Part shown: piece after piece, positions 1 to 7,607 of the stretch
How positions within the stretch are numbered: the first letter of the stretch is position 1
How the letters are laid out: each line of letters starts with the position of its first letter
Assembly (NCBI GenBank): GCA_002298335.1
Contig: DBNK01000003.1
Location: forward strand, 189,145 to 249,852
DNA from: Thalassolituus sp. UBA674
GTDB taxonomy: Bacteria; Pseudomonadota; Gammaproteobacteria; Pseudomonadales; Oceanobacteraceae
DNA: 60,708 nt
Direction of reading: 5' to 3'
Position numbers and translations under genes: made by a program
The notes under the pieces: model-generated
Seen by the model: only the letters and a program-made list of their open reading frames with translations
The model's database searches: none
Told to the model about the DNA's origin: nothing

Positions 1-146
1 AGTGTTGCTCCCCGGGCTTGGTCGGCCTGTGTCTGCATCATACTGCAGCCAGGCAGCAGGCTCAGAACGGACAGGCTCAGTATGGCCTTAAGAATGTGCT
101 GGCGCTTGGGCGCAGCGGACCGGGTTTGTTCTTGTTCAGGCGTCAT
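1..146 (-). CDS. Lipoprotein, N-terminal part (LolB- or TPR-type), partial
   Basis: This leftward gene runs off the left edge; only its first 48 codons are present, from an ATG at 146-144. The start has a basic n-region, a hydrophobic stretch (ILKAILSLSVLSLL) and a lipobox-like LPGC near residue 35, so it is probably a lipoprotein processed by signal peptidase II. In many gammaproteobacteria the gene divergent from hemA is lolB, the outer-membrane lipoprotein receptor; in pseudomonads a TPR lipoprotein lies between them. The visible residues cannot separate these options. The mature part begins in Gln/Ala-rich sequence, which says little. Confidence 0.6.
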   Translation of the reverse strand, partial: MTPEQEQTRSAAPKRQHILKAILSLSVLSLLPGCSMMQTQADQARGAT

Positions 147-369
147 CCGCAAAACTGCAGCCTCAGGTAATGCATGTGTATGTGAGTAACCTCATTCAGG
201 ATAGCGAAGGCCTGCCCGTTGGCGGAGGTTGAGCCATGATTCTGGTATGACTGCGGCTTTCGCGCAAGTTTCCTCAACATCCGGGTCTTTTTTCCTTTCT
301 TTGCGCGGCTGTACGGCACTTTGACCTTCTTCATGGTGCCCGGAAAACTGAAGCTGCTGAGAATAGGAG

Positions 370-398
370 GGGAAATGCGCTGATCAGATGTTTATAAT
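370..398 (+). promoter_or_regulatory. Probable hemA promoter (-10 TATAAT)
   Basis: A perfect TATAAT lies at 393-398, about 30 bases before the chosen hemA start, with a TG just upstream. No good -35 hexamer is visible 16-18 bases before it. The -10 would fall inside any gene starting at the ATG at 388, which supports the later start at 430. The rest of 147-429 shows no convincing gene. Confidence 0.45.
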
Positions 399-429
399 CC
401 CCAGCTTTACAGGTTTTCCGGCAGGCAGA

Positions 430-1731
430 ATGGGTATCTGGACACTTGGCATTAATCACCGCACGGCACCGGTTGCTGTGCGTGAACGGGTTGCGTTTGA
501 CCCGGCGACCGTGCCTGCCGTACTCCAGCAGATGCAGCAACTGGCCGGTCAGTCTGAAGTGGTTGTTCTGTCTACCTGTAACCGTACTGAAGTTTACTGC
601 ACGGGTGATGAAAGCTTACCGGCCATGATTGCCGAATGGCTGGTGCAGAACCAGAGTATCGGGCGTAACGACCTTGAAGCATCTCTTTACGCTCTGCAGA
701 ATGAGCAGGCCGTAGCCCATACCATGCGTGTGGCTAGCGGCCTGGATTCTCTGGTATTGGGTGAACCGCAGATTCTCGGTCAGATGAAGTCGGCGTATGC
801 GGTGGCTCAGGAAGCGGGTACCGTCGGCTCTGAACTTGGCCGTCTGTTCCGTCAGACCTTCAGTATCGCTAAGCAGATCCGCACCGATACCGCCATCGGC
901 CAGAATCCGGTGTCGGTGGCGTTTGCCGCTGTGCGTATGGCACAGCACATTTTCTCGGACCTCAGTGAAAGCCGGGCCCTGCTGATTGGCGCCGGTGAGA
1001 CCATTGAACTGGTGGCACGTCATCTGAAGCAGGCTGGCATTCACAGAATTACCGTCGCTAACCGTACCCTGGCCCGGGCTCAGCATCTGGCTGAAGAGTT
1101 TCATGCTGATGCCGTGCTGCTTGAAGATATCCCGGATGTCCTGCCGGAGGCGGATATCGTGATTTCATCCACCGCCAGCCCGCTGCCGATTCTCGGTAAG
1201 GGAATGGTGGAAAAGGCGTTAAAAAAACGCCGCCACAAACCGATCTTTATGGTGGATATTGCGGTGCCGCGTGATATCGAAGAAGAGGTCGGCAATCTGC
1301 GCGACGTCTATCTGTACACAGTGGATGACCTGCGCGACATCATTGAAGAGAATGTGCGCTCGCGTGAAGACGCTGCTCAGCAGGCTGAAGAGCTGATTGA
1401 AGCCGGTGTTGAGCATTTTATGCGTGAGATACGCGCATTGGATGCCGTCAGCACGCTCACTGACATGCGCTCACATATGGAAATCCTGCGGGAAGAACAG
1501 CTGCAGAAAGCACTGAAACAACTGAATAACGGCGCGGACCCGGAGAAGGTGTTGCGTACCTTTGCTCACGCCTTTGGCAATAAACTGATGCACAGCCCGA
1601 TGGTTGCCCTGCGCAGGGCCGGGGCGGAAGGCCGCACGGATGTTATCGACTGGAGCCGCGAACTGTTCAATCTTGATCACCTGCCCGAACCCTCATCCTC
1701 TGCGGGTGATGACACAGACACAACGGACTGA
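430..1731 (+). CDS. hemA: Glutamyl-tRNA reductase
   Basis: HemA reduces glutamyl-tRNA(Glu) to glutamate-1-semialdehyde with NADPH, the first committed step of the C5 route to tetrapyrroles, in the cytoplasm. The 433-residue product has the family start (LGINHRTAPVAVRERV), the catalytic cysteine at residue 50 in STCNRTEVY, a glycine-rich NADPH-binding segment (IGAGETIELVARHL) and a helical dimerisation tail. An ATG at 388 would add 14 residues not usual in the family and would overlap a -10 box, so 430 is preferred. The stop directly abuts the prfA start, giving the conserved hemA-prfA-prmC order. The hydrophilic C-terminal tail is ordinary. Confidence 0.97.
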   Translation: MGIWTLGINHRTAPVAVRERVAFDPATVPAVLQQMQQLAGQSEVVVLSTCNRTEVYCTGDESLPAMIAEWLVQNQSIGRNDLEASLYALQNEQAVAHTMRVASGLDSLVLGEPQILGQMKSAYAVAQEAGTVGSELGRLFRQTFSIAKQIRTDTAIGQNPVSVAFAAVRMAQHIFSDLSESRALLIGAGETIELVARHLKQAGIHRITVANRTLARAQHLAEEFHADAVLLEDIPDVLPEADIVISSTASPLPILGKGMVEKALKKRRHKPIFMVDIAVPRDIEEEVGNLRDVYLYTVDDLRDIIEENVRSREDAAQQAEELIEAGVEHFMREIRALDAVSTLTDMRSHMEILREEQLQKALKQLNNGADPEKVLRTFAHAFGNKLMHSPMVALRRAGAEGRTDVIDWSRELFNLDHLPEPSSSAGDDTDTTD

Positions 1732-2817
1732 ATGAAAACGTCGATACGAGAAAAACTGCAGACCCTCTGCGACCGCTACGAAGAAGTTGGTCACCTGTTA
1801 TCTTCTGCGGACATTATTGCCGACCAGAACCGCTTCCGCAGCCTGTCAAAAGAATACAGTGAGCTGGAAGATGTGGCTCATGCCTGGTCGGCGTTTGAGC
1901 AAGCCGAGGCTGACAGGGCCGAAGCTGAATTGCTGGCGCAGGATGCCGACCCGGATATGCGTGACATGGGGCGTGAAGAACTGGAAGTGGCGGATGAACG
2001 TCTGTTGCAGCTGGGGCGGGATATTGAACTGCTGTTACTGCCCAAAGACCCGGACGACAGCCGCGATGTGATTCTCGAGATCCGTGCCGGTACTGGTGGG
2101 GATGAGGCGGCGATCTTCTCCGGTGATCTGCTGCGCATGTACACCCGTTATGCCGAAACCCGCGGCTGGCGCACGGAAATGCTCAGTGCCAGCGAGGGTG
2201 AGCATGGCGGATTCAAAGAAGTCATCATCCGCATCAGCGGCAGTGATGTGTACTCGGCCCTGAAGTTTGAGTCCGGGGCGCACCGTGTGCAGCGGGTGCC
2301 GGAAACCGAAAGCCAGGGGCGCATTCATACGTCCGCCTGTACGGTCGCTGTGATGCCGGAAGTGAGCGAAGAAGAAGCCATCGACATCAACAAAAACGAT
2401 CTGCGGATTGATACTTTCCGGGCCTCGGGTGCGGGCGGGCAGCATGTGAACAAAACTGACTCGGCGATCCGCATTACCCACCTGCCAACCGGCACTGTGG
2501 TGGAGTGTCAGGACGAACGATCACAACATAAAAACCGCGCCAAGGCCATGGCCCTGCTGGCGACACGTTTGCGCGATGCCCAGCGCCAGGCGGCCCATGC
2601 TGCACAGGCGGCAACGCGTAAGAGTCTGGTCGGTTCCGGTGACCGTTCGGAGCGCATCCGCACTTATAACTATCCGCAGGGCCGGGTCACCGATCACCGT
2701 ATCAATCTGACGCTCTACAAGCTGGATGAAATTGTTTCCGGCGATCTGAATCCGGTGATCGAACCCCTGATTCAGGAACATCAGGCATCTCTGCTGGCTG
2801 AAATGGCGGGTCAGTGA
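1732..2817 (+). CDS. prfA: Peptide chain release factor 1
   Basis: RF1 recognises UAA and UAG stop codons and triggers peptidyl-tRNA hydrolysis on the ribosome. The 361-residue length is typical. The universal GGQ motif sits in RASGAGGQHVNKTDSAIRI; its glutamine is the residue methylated by PrmC, encoded next. The PxT-type codon-recognition segment is present as VPETESQGRIHTSAC, and the conserved start of domain 3 follows GTGGDEAA. Its start codon follows the hemA stop with no gap, and its stop overlaps the prmC start, so translation of the three genes is probably coupled. Confidence 0.98.
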   Translation: MKTSIREKLQTLCDRYEEVGHLLSSADIIADQNRFRSLSKEYSELEDVAHAWSAFEQAEADRAEAELLAQDADPDMRDMGREELEVADERLLQLGRDIELLLLPKDPDDSRDVILEIRAGTGGDEAAIFSGDLLRMYTRYAETRGWRTEMLSASEGEHGGFKEVIIRISGSDVYSALKFESGAHRVQRVPETESQGRIHTSACTVAVMPEVSEEEAIDINKNDLRIDTFRASGAGGQHVNKTDSAIRITHLPTGTVVECQDERSQHKNRAKAMALLATRLRDAQRQAAHAAQAATRKSLVGSGDRSERIRTYNYPQGRVTDHRINLTLYKLDEIVSGDLNPVIEPLIQEHQASLLAEMAGQ

Positions 2818-3653
2818 TGCAGGTCAGTGGCTGGCTCAGTCAGGCGACCGGGACGTTACAGGCGACCTCTGACAGCCCCAGGCTGGATGCTGAGCTTCTG
2901 TTGATGCATACCCTGCAGGTCAGCCGTACCTGGCTGTTCACCTGGCCGGACCGCGAGTTGTCAGAGTCTGAGCGGAATGTTGCGGATTCATTGCTCGGCC
3001 GCCGGGAGCGTGGAGAGCCGATGGCTTACATCACCGGCAGGCGGGAGTTCTGGTCACTGCCCCTGCAGGTGAACCCGTCAACCCTGATTCCCCGCCCGGA
3101 TACCGAGACATTGGTGGAGTGGGCGCTTGAGCTTGATTTACCAGCCCGGAGCCGGGTATTGGATCTGGGAACAGGCACGGGGGCCATTGCACTGGCGCTG
3201 GCGAGTGAGCGGCCTGAGTGGCAGGTAATAGCGGTTGACCTTAATGCCTGCGCGGTTGAGCTGGCGCGGACCAATGCCCGCGACCTTGAGCTGCCTGTCG
3301 ATGTGTTTCAGAGTGCCTGGTTTGACTCCGTCTCCGGCCGCTTCGATCTCATCGTCAGTAACCCGCCCTATATAGACCCTGATGACGAGCACCTGCAGCA
3401 GGGGGATGTCCGGTTTGAGCCGGCGTCCGCACTGATAGCCGCTGAAGCAGGGCTGGCCGACCTGTCCCATATCATCCGCTCAGCTCCGGAATATCTTGAG
3501 CCGGGGGGCTGGTTACTGCTGGAGCACGGGTATGATCAGGCGCAAGCCGTGTGTAAATTGCTGGAACAACAGGGGTTTATGTCGGTCTCTGTACGTCGCG
3601 ATCTTGGTGGGCAGGCGCGCATCAGCGGCGGCGTTTGCTCCAGCCCTGTATGA
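2817..3653 (+). CDS. prmC: Release factor glutamine methyltransferase
   Basis: PrmC (HemK) transfers a methyl group from S-adenosylmethionine to the glutamine of the GGQ motif in RF1 and RF2, raising termination efficiency. The 278-residue product has an N-terminal helical domain and a Rossmann methyltransferase domain with the SAM motif LDLGTGTGAIALALA and the hallmark NPPY (VSNPPYIDPDDE) that binds the substrate glutamine. The ATG at 2817 shares one base with the prfA TGA; a GTG at 2814 would add one residue. It sits beside its substrate gene, as in most gammaproteobacteria. Confidence 0.96.
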   Translation: MQVSGWLSQATGTLQATSDSPRLDAELLLMHTLQVSRTWLFTWPDRELSESERNVADSLLGRRERGEPMAYITGRREFWSLPLQVNPSTLIPRPDTETLVEWALELDLPARSRVLDLGTGTGAIALALASERPEWQVIAVDLNACAVELARTNARDLELPVDVFQSAWFDSVSGRFDLIVSNPPYIDPDDEHLQQGDVRFEPASALIAAEAGLADLSHIIRSAPEYLEPGGWLLLEHGYDQAQAVCKLLEQQGFMSVSVRRDLGGQARISGGVCSSPV

Positions 3654-3689
3654 TCAGCATCAACCGCCTGATGGATATTGAAGATCCCG

Positions 3690-4451
3690 ATGAACGACAG
3701 CGAACTTGAGCGATACAGCCGTCATATCCTGATGCCGCAGATTGATCTCGATGGTCAGTTGGCGATCGGTGCTGCGCATGTGGTGGTGGTTGGCCTGGGG
3801 GGGCTCGGTTCTCCGGTAGCCCTGTATCTGGCGGCATCCGGCGTTGGTAAGCTGACCCTGATCGACCCGGACCGGGTTGAACTGTCCAACCTGCAACGTC
3901 AGGTGCTGCATTCTGAGAAGAGTCTGGGTCAGAGCAAAGTCCGTTCTGCCGCTGACCGTCTGCATCAGATGAACACTAAGCTTCATATTGTGGAGATGCC
4001 TGTAGTGGCCAACTCAGAGACTCTTGCTGAGCTGTCTGATGAAGTCACCGTTGTCGTGGATTGCACGGATAACGCCGCTGTTCGCTATGACCTGAACCGT
4101 TGGTGCCTGCAGAGAAAGGTACCCTGGGTTTCGGGTGCCGCGGCGGGGCTGAGTGGCCAACTGATGGTATTTAGTCCAGGGAATCCGGAGTCTCCCTGCT
4201 ATGCCTGTCTTTATCCTCAGCAGCCTGAAGTCAGTGAAAACTGTTCCGAAACAGGGGTTCTTTCGCCACTCCTTGGGATTATTGGTTCTCTTCAGGCAAC
4301 AGAGGTGCTGCGGCTGATTACCGGATTCGGAAAACCACAGGCAGGGAATATGCAGATCTGGGATGTGGCAGAAGGGTGTTTACAGACAATCCGACTTCCC
4401 TGTCTGACGGATTGTCATGAATGTAATCGGACAGCTGACACAGGCCGGTAA
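3690..4451 (+). CDS. moeB: Molybdopterin-synthase adenylyltransferase MoeB
   Basis: MoeB is an E1-like enzyme that adenylates the C-terminal glycine of MoaD so that it can be thiocarboxylated for molybdopterin synthesis. The 253-residue product matches the family length. It starts with SELERYSRHILMPQIDLDGQ, has the nucleotide-binding VVGLGGLGSPVALYLA, and two zinc CxxC pairs (CYACLYP and the terminal CHEC). A cysteine in ENCSETGVLSPLLG marks the crossover loop. The ATG at 3690 is preferred over a TTG at 3678. Without a rhodanese domain it is MoeB-like; ThiF is the main alternative, but hemA-prfA-prmC-moeB is a known gene order. Confidence 0.9.
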   Translation: MNDSELERYSRHILMPQIDLDGQLAIGAAHVVVVGLGGLGSPVALYLAASGVGKLTLIDPDRVELSNLQRQVLHSEKSLGQSKVRSAADRLHQMNTKLHIVEMPVVANSETLAELSDEVTVVVDCTDNAAVRYDLNRWCLQRKVPWVSGAAAGLSGQLMVFSPGNPESPCYACLYPQQPEVSENCSETGVLSPLLGIIGSLQATEVLRLITGFGKPQAGNMQIWDVAEGCLQTIRLPCLTDCHECNRTADTGR

Positions 4452-4476
4452 CCTGACTGAGTTACCTTGGATCTTT
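4447..4476 (+). terminator. Weak stem-loop after moeB
   Basis: A perfect six-base inverted repeat, GGTAAC and GTTACC, with an eight-base loop spans 4447-4466 and overlaps the moeB stop codon. A short T-rich stretch (TTGGATCTTTT) follows. The stem is short, so termination may be leaky and some transcription could enter the capsule genes. Confidence 0.4.
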
Positions 4477-4495
4477 TGATTATAAATCATATAGT
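4467..4495 (+). promoter_or_regulatory. Candidate promoter for kpsM operon
   Basis: A -10-like TATAGT (4490-4495) lies exactly 17 bases after a weak -35-like TTGGAT (4467-4472), about 165 bases before the kpsM start. This implies a long leader, as is common for capsule operons. The sequence around the -10, TATAGTTACC, resembles TATAGTCACC before kpsC. Confidence 0.4.
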
Positions 4496-4658
4496 TACCG
4501 CCAAGATGTTCAGTGGTAAACAATCTGCCTCTTTGGACGCTGCAGGGCTGCTACACTGAACACTAAGCATTTAGCCTGAAAAGCTGGCACATGGAACACT
4601 TTCTTTGTCCCTTGGGACCCGACCTGATGTGGAACCTGGTTGAGCAACGGAGCTCATT

Positions 4659-5459
4659 TTGAACAGAACCTCCTGGCAAATCACGCTTGATACTCTGTAC
4701 GCTCTGCTGTTTCGGGAGTTGAAAACCCGTTTCGGAGCAAAGCGTACGGGTTATTTCTGGGCGATTGCTGAGCCTGCTCTTCAGACCTTGCTGATGACCG
4801 TTTTGTTTTCCTTTATTGGACGGAACACGCTTACCGGAGTGCCGGTAATGATCTTTATGCTCACGGGATTTGTACCTTTTGGATTGTTCGGGAAGATGTT
4901 GAAAAGTGTGAGTACTGCCGTCTCTGCCAACAAAGGTTTGCTGGGATATCGTCAGGTATCTCCGATTGATCCTGTGGTCATCCGCGTGATGATTGAGTTG
5001 GTCACGACCTTGCTGGTTTATGTTGTTCTCTTATTCTTGATGGCTTGGTTGGGCGTGGAGATTTTGTCCTGGATGCAACTGGATGTGATTCCGGACAACC
5101 CGTTGGGAGTGCTGGCTGCATTACTTCTACTCGCAGCTTTCAGTAGTGGCCTGGGTCTGATTGTTACAGTTGGTTCTGCCTACTGGGAAGATCTGGATAA
5201 AATTGTATCAATTGCTACACGTCCTATGATTTTACTTTCAGCTGTGTTCTATGCGATGAGTATGGTGCCACCGCAATACTGGTATCTGCTGAGTTGGAAC
5301 CCGGTATTGCATGCTATTGAGCTTGGCCGGGATTCATTTTTCGTAACCTATAACACCCCGGTTGGTAGTTGGGTGTACCTTGGTAGTATGGCGGCAGGTG
5401 CTCAGTTGATTGGCCTTATGTTGTATCAGGTGGCCCGTAACCGACTGAAGGTATCATGA
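4659..5459 (+). CDS. kpsM: Capsule ABC exporter permease KpsM
   Basis: KpsM-type permeases form the inner-membrane channel of ABC-2 exporters that move lipid-linked capsular polysaccharide out of the cytoplasm. The 266-residue product begins with the family-typical TLYALLFRELKTRFGAKRTGYFWA and has about six hydrophobic segments. The start is a TTG at 4659; GGAG about six bases upstream and the match of the next residues to KpsM starts support it. Its ATGA overlap with the ATPase gene shows one operon. Wzm of ABC-dependent O-antigen systems is the alternative, but kpsC, kpsS, kpsE and kpsD in the same locus favour a capsule role. Confidence 0.92.
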   Translation: MNRTSWQITLDTLYALLFRELKTRFGAKRTGYFWAIAEPALQTLLMTVLFSFIGRNTLTGVPVMIFMLTGFVPFGLFGKMLKSVSTAVSANKGLLGYRQVSPIDPVVIRVMIELVTTLLVYVVLLFLMAWLGVEILSWMQLDVIPDNPLGVLAALLLLAAFSSGLGLIVTVGSAYWEDLDKIVSIATRPMILLSAVFYAMSMVPPQYWYLLSWNPVLHAIELGRDSFFVTYNTPVGSWVYLGSMAAGAQLIGLMLYQVARNRLKVS

Positions 5460-6124
5460 TCCGGTTTAATAACGTCAGTAAGTATTATCCGACACGCAAA
5501 GGTCGGTCTTATGTACTGAAAGATGTGAATACTGAGATTCCGACAGATCGTAGTATTGGTGTACTGGGGCCGAACGGAGCAGGTAAGTCCACTCTCATCC
5601 GTATTCTCGGGGGAGTGGACATGGTCTCAAAAGGCTCTATCGAGACGGATATTAATCTGTCCTGGCCACTGGGGTTGCAGGGTGGACTGCAAGGTACTAT
5701 GAGTGGTCGCGAGAATGCACAGTTCGTTGCGCGGATACATGGTTTCAAAAATACCGCTGACATTGAAAGAAAAGTAGAGGAATTTGCCGAAATTGGGGCT
5801 TACTTTGATGAGCCTACCAAGACTTATTCCAATGGCATGCGTGCGCGGGTGACCTTTGGTATCACCATGGCATTCGACAATAATTTTGACATGCTGCTGA
5901 TTGATGAGTTGACAGCGGTAGGCGATGCCACTTTCAGGGCGAAAAGCGAAAAAATACTGAAAGAGAAATACAACCAGACCAAAATTATGATGGTTAATCA
6001 CAGTGCAGATCAATTGAAAAAGTTTTGTGATTCCGGATTGGTGCTGATAGATAAAAAGATCCATTTCTTTGATGAGATTGATGAGGCTCTCAAAGTTTAC
6101 CGAGAAGTTTATGTCCGAAACTAA
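5456..6124 (+). CDS. kpsT: Capsule ABC exporter ATPase KpsT
   Basis: KpsT is the nucleotide-binding subunit that powers KpsM. The 222-residue product shows the Walker A motif LGPNGAGKSTLIRIL, a variant signature segment (TYSNGMRARVTFGI) and the Walker B segment MLLIDE followed by LTAVGD, the form typical of KpsT and Wzt rather than ordinary importers. It has no C-terminal carbohydrate-binding domain of the Wzt type, so it fits the capsule group. The start overlaps the kpsM stop (ATGA), and its last 14 bases overlap the kpsE start. Confidence 0.94.
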   Translation: MIRFNNVSKYYPTRKGRSYVLKDVNTEIPTDRSIGVLGPNGAGKSTLIRILGGVDMVSKGSIETDINLSWPLGLQGGLQGTMSGRENAQFVARIHGFKNTADIERKVEEFAEIGAYFDEPTKTYSNGMRARVTFGITMAFDNNFDMLLIDELTAVGDATFRAKSEKILKEKYNQTKIMMVNHSADQLKKFCDSGLVLIDKKIHFFDEIDEALKVYREVYVRN

Positions 6125-7607
6125 TGATCAAAAACCTGATCACGAACAGGTTTCCAAAGACAAAGAAAATGTCCGGAAGAATAATCAGGGCCGCAGGAAT
6201 GCGGGGCAGGGGCGAGGTCAGAACCGTCAGAATGCCAGGCAGAGTGAGAATTCGGAGGGCCAGCTTTCTGAAAAAAATGGGCAAGATCCTGAGAATTCAG
6301 AGAGCGATGCTACACCCCGGATTTATGAGGATGTGTCTGAAGACAAACCTGAAAAGCAGGGTGTTTCAGGGCCGGTTGTTAAAAATGCCGAAGCCCCTGA
6401 AAAAAAGTTGAATAAATCGGCATCTCAGTTGACTCCGGGTAAACGTAAACTACGTAAGCTAAGAGACAACCCCGGAGCATTTTTCAAAGATTCCGGTGTT
6501 TTCGGTAATGCCCTGAAGGGGGTTAGCTATACCTGGGCTAAATTCGGCCTTTTCAGCGTTGTTTTATTACTCTGTGCCTTAGTTATTGTTTACTTCGGAG
6601 TTGTCGCGACTGACCGCTATGCAACAGAAACTCAGTTTGTCGTAAAGCAGTCCGATTCCAATGATCTGGCACTGTCGGGTCTGGCAAGCCTGGGTAGTGT
6701 TGCTCCTACCATGCGTGATGCCTACATCATTGAAGAGTTTATTCAATCCCGTGATATGGTAATGGCGTTAGATAAGGCGTTGAATCTGAGAGCGCATTAT
6801 CAGTCTCCGGATATCGATTACTTCAGCCGTCTTGAAGCAGATGCGACCACAGAGGAGTTTGTGGAATATTACCGCGACAGGGTTGAAGTGCGTCACGATG
6901 AGCTGTCCGACATTGTATATGTTGAAGTGCAGGCCTTTTCTCCGGAATTTTCTCTGGCAATGGGGCGTGAACTGTTGCAGGTCAGTGAGCAGTTCATCAA
7001 TGGCCTCGGTGATAAAATGGTCAGGGAACAGATGGCCTATGCCGAAACCGAAGTTACCCGTGCCCACAATGTGCTCCAGGATCAGCAGAAAAACCTGCTG
7101 ACCTTCCAGGATGAAAATCGTCTGTACAGTCCCGAACAGGAAGGTGGGGCTATCCTGCAGGCCGTTAACAGCCTGCAGGCTCAGATCATTACTGAACAGG
7201 CCAAGCTCAAAAACATGCTGGCGACCATACGTGAAGATACGCCTCTGATTAAGGCTCAGCGTGATCTTATCCGTTCCCTGCAGCAACAGCTGGAAGAAGA
7301 AAAGCAGAAGCTGGCCTCACCCGACGAAGAGTCGTTCAACAAGGTCAATGTGGAATACGGTGAAATTGAGCTGCAGGCTGCACTGGCAGCGGATCTGTAT
7401 AAATCCTCCCTGGCCGGACTCGAATCCGTCCGTTCTGAAGCCTATCGCAAGCTGAAGCACCTACTGATCGTGCAGAGCCCGTCACTGGCTGAAGAAAGTA
7501 AGTACCCGCGCCGTATATACAATATCCTGACATGGGTGATTGTGATCGTGGCGGTTTACCTGTTGACCATGCTGGTTACAGCGATTGTACGAGAACACTC
7601 TGAGTGA
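6111..7607 (+). CDS. kpsE: Capsule export inner-membrane protein KpsE
   Basis: KpsE-type proteins are polysaccharide co-polymerase family members that span the periplasm and link the KpsMT exporter to the outer-membrane channel. The 498-residue product has two transmembrane segments, near residues 142-168 and 473-493, flanking a periplasmic region with long helices (about residues 300-440). The first 130 residues are very polar, rich in Asn, Gln, Glu and Lys, and look disordered; E. coli KpsE lacks such a long tail. The ATG at 6111 overlaps kpsT by 14 bases. An in-frame ATG at 6069 lies deep inside kpsT and is less likely. Confidence 0.88.
   Translation: MSETNDQKPDHEQVSKDKENVRKNNQGRRNAGQGRGQNRQNARQSENSEGQLSEKNGQDPENSESDATPRIYEDVSEDKPEKQGVSGPVVKNAEAPEKKLNKSASQLTPGKRKLRKLRDNPGAFFKDSGVFGNALKGVSYTWAKFGLFSVVLLLCALVIVYFGVVATDRYATETQFVVKQSDSNDLALSGLASLGSVAPTMRDAYIIEEFIQSRDMVMALDKALNLRAHYQSPDIDYFSRLEADATTEEFVEYYRDRVEVRHDELSDIVYVEVQAFSPEFSLAMGRELLQVSEQFINGLGDKMVREQMAYAETEVTRAHNVLQDQQKNLLTFQDENRLYSPEQEGGAILQAVNSLQAQIITEQAKLKNMLATIREDTPLIKAQRDLIRSLQQQLEEEKQKLASPDEESFNKVNVEYGEIELQAALAADLYKSSLAGLESVRSEAYRKLKHLLIVQSPSLAEESKYPRRIYNILTWVIVIVAVYLLTMLVTAIVREHSE

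Noticed and set aside
143..334. Basic 63-residue open frame on the minus strand overlapping the lipoprotein start by ATGA
   Set aside because: The overlap looked like coupling, but there is no ribosome site, the C-terminal part is unlike a protein, and the frame runs through the hemA promoter region.
4495..4530. JUMPstart/ops-like fragments before kpsM (CAGTGGTA; GGCGGTAACT on the minus strand)
   Set aside because: Only an eight-base match to the JUMPstart start is present, and the ops-like bases are on the wrong strand. RfaH control is not supported.
6124..6411. Arginine-rich alternate-frame open reading frame in the kpsE N-terminal region
   Set aside because: It is the shifted reading of the Gln/Asn-rich kpsE tail and has no ribosome site of its own.
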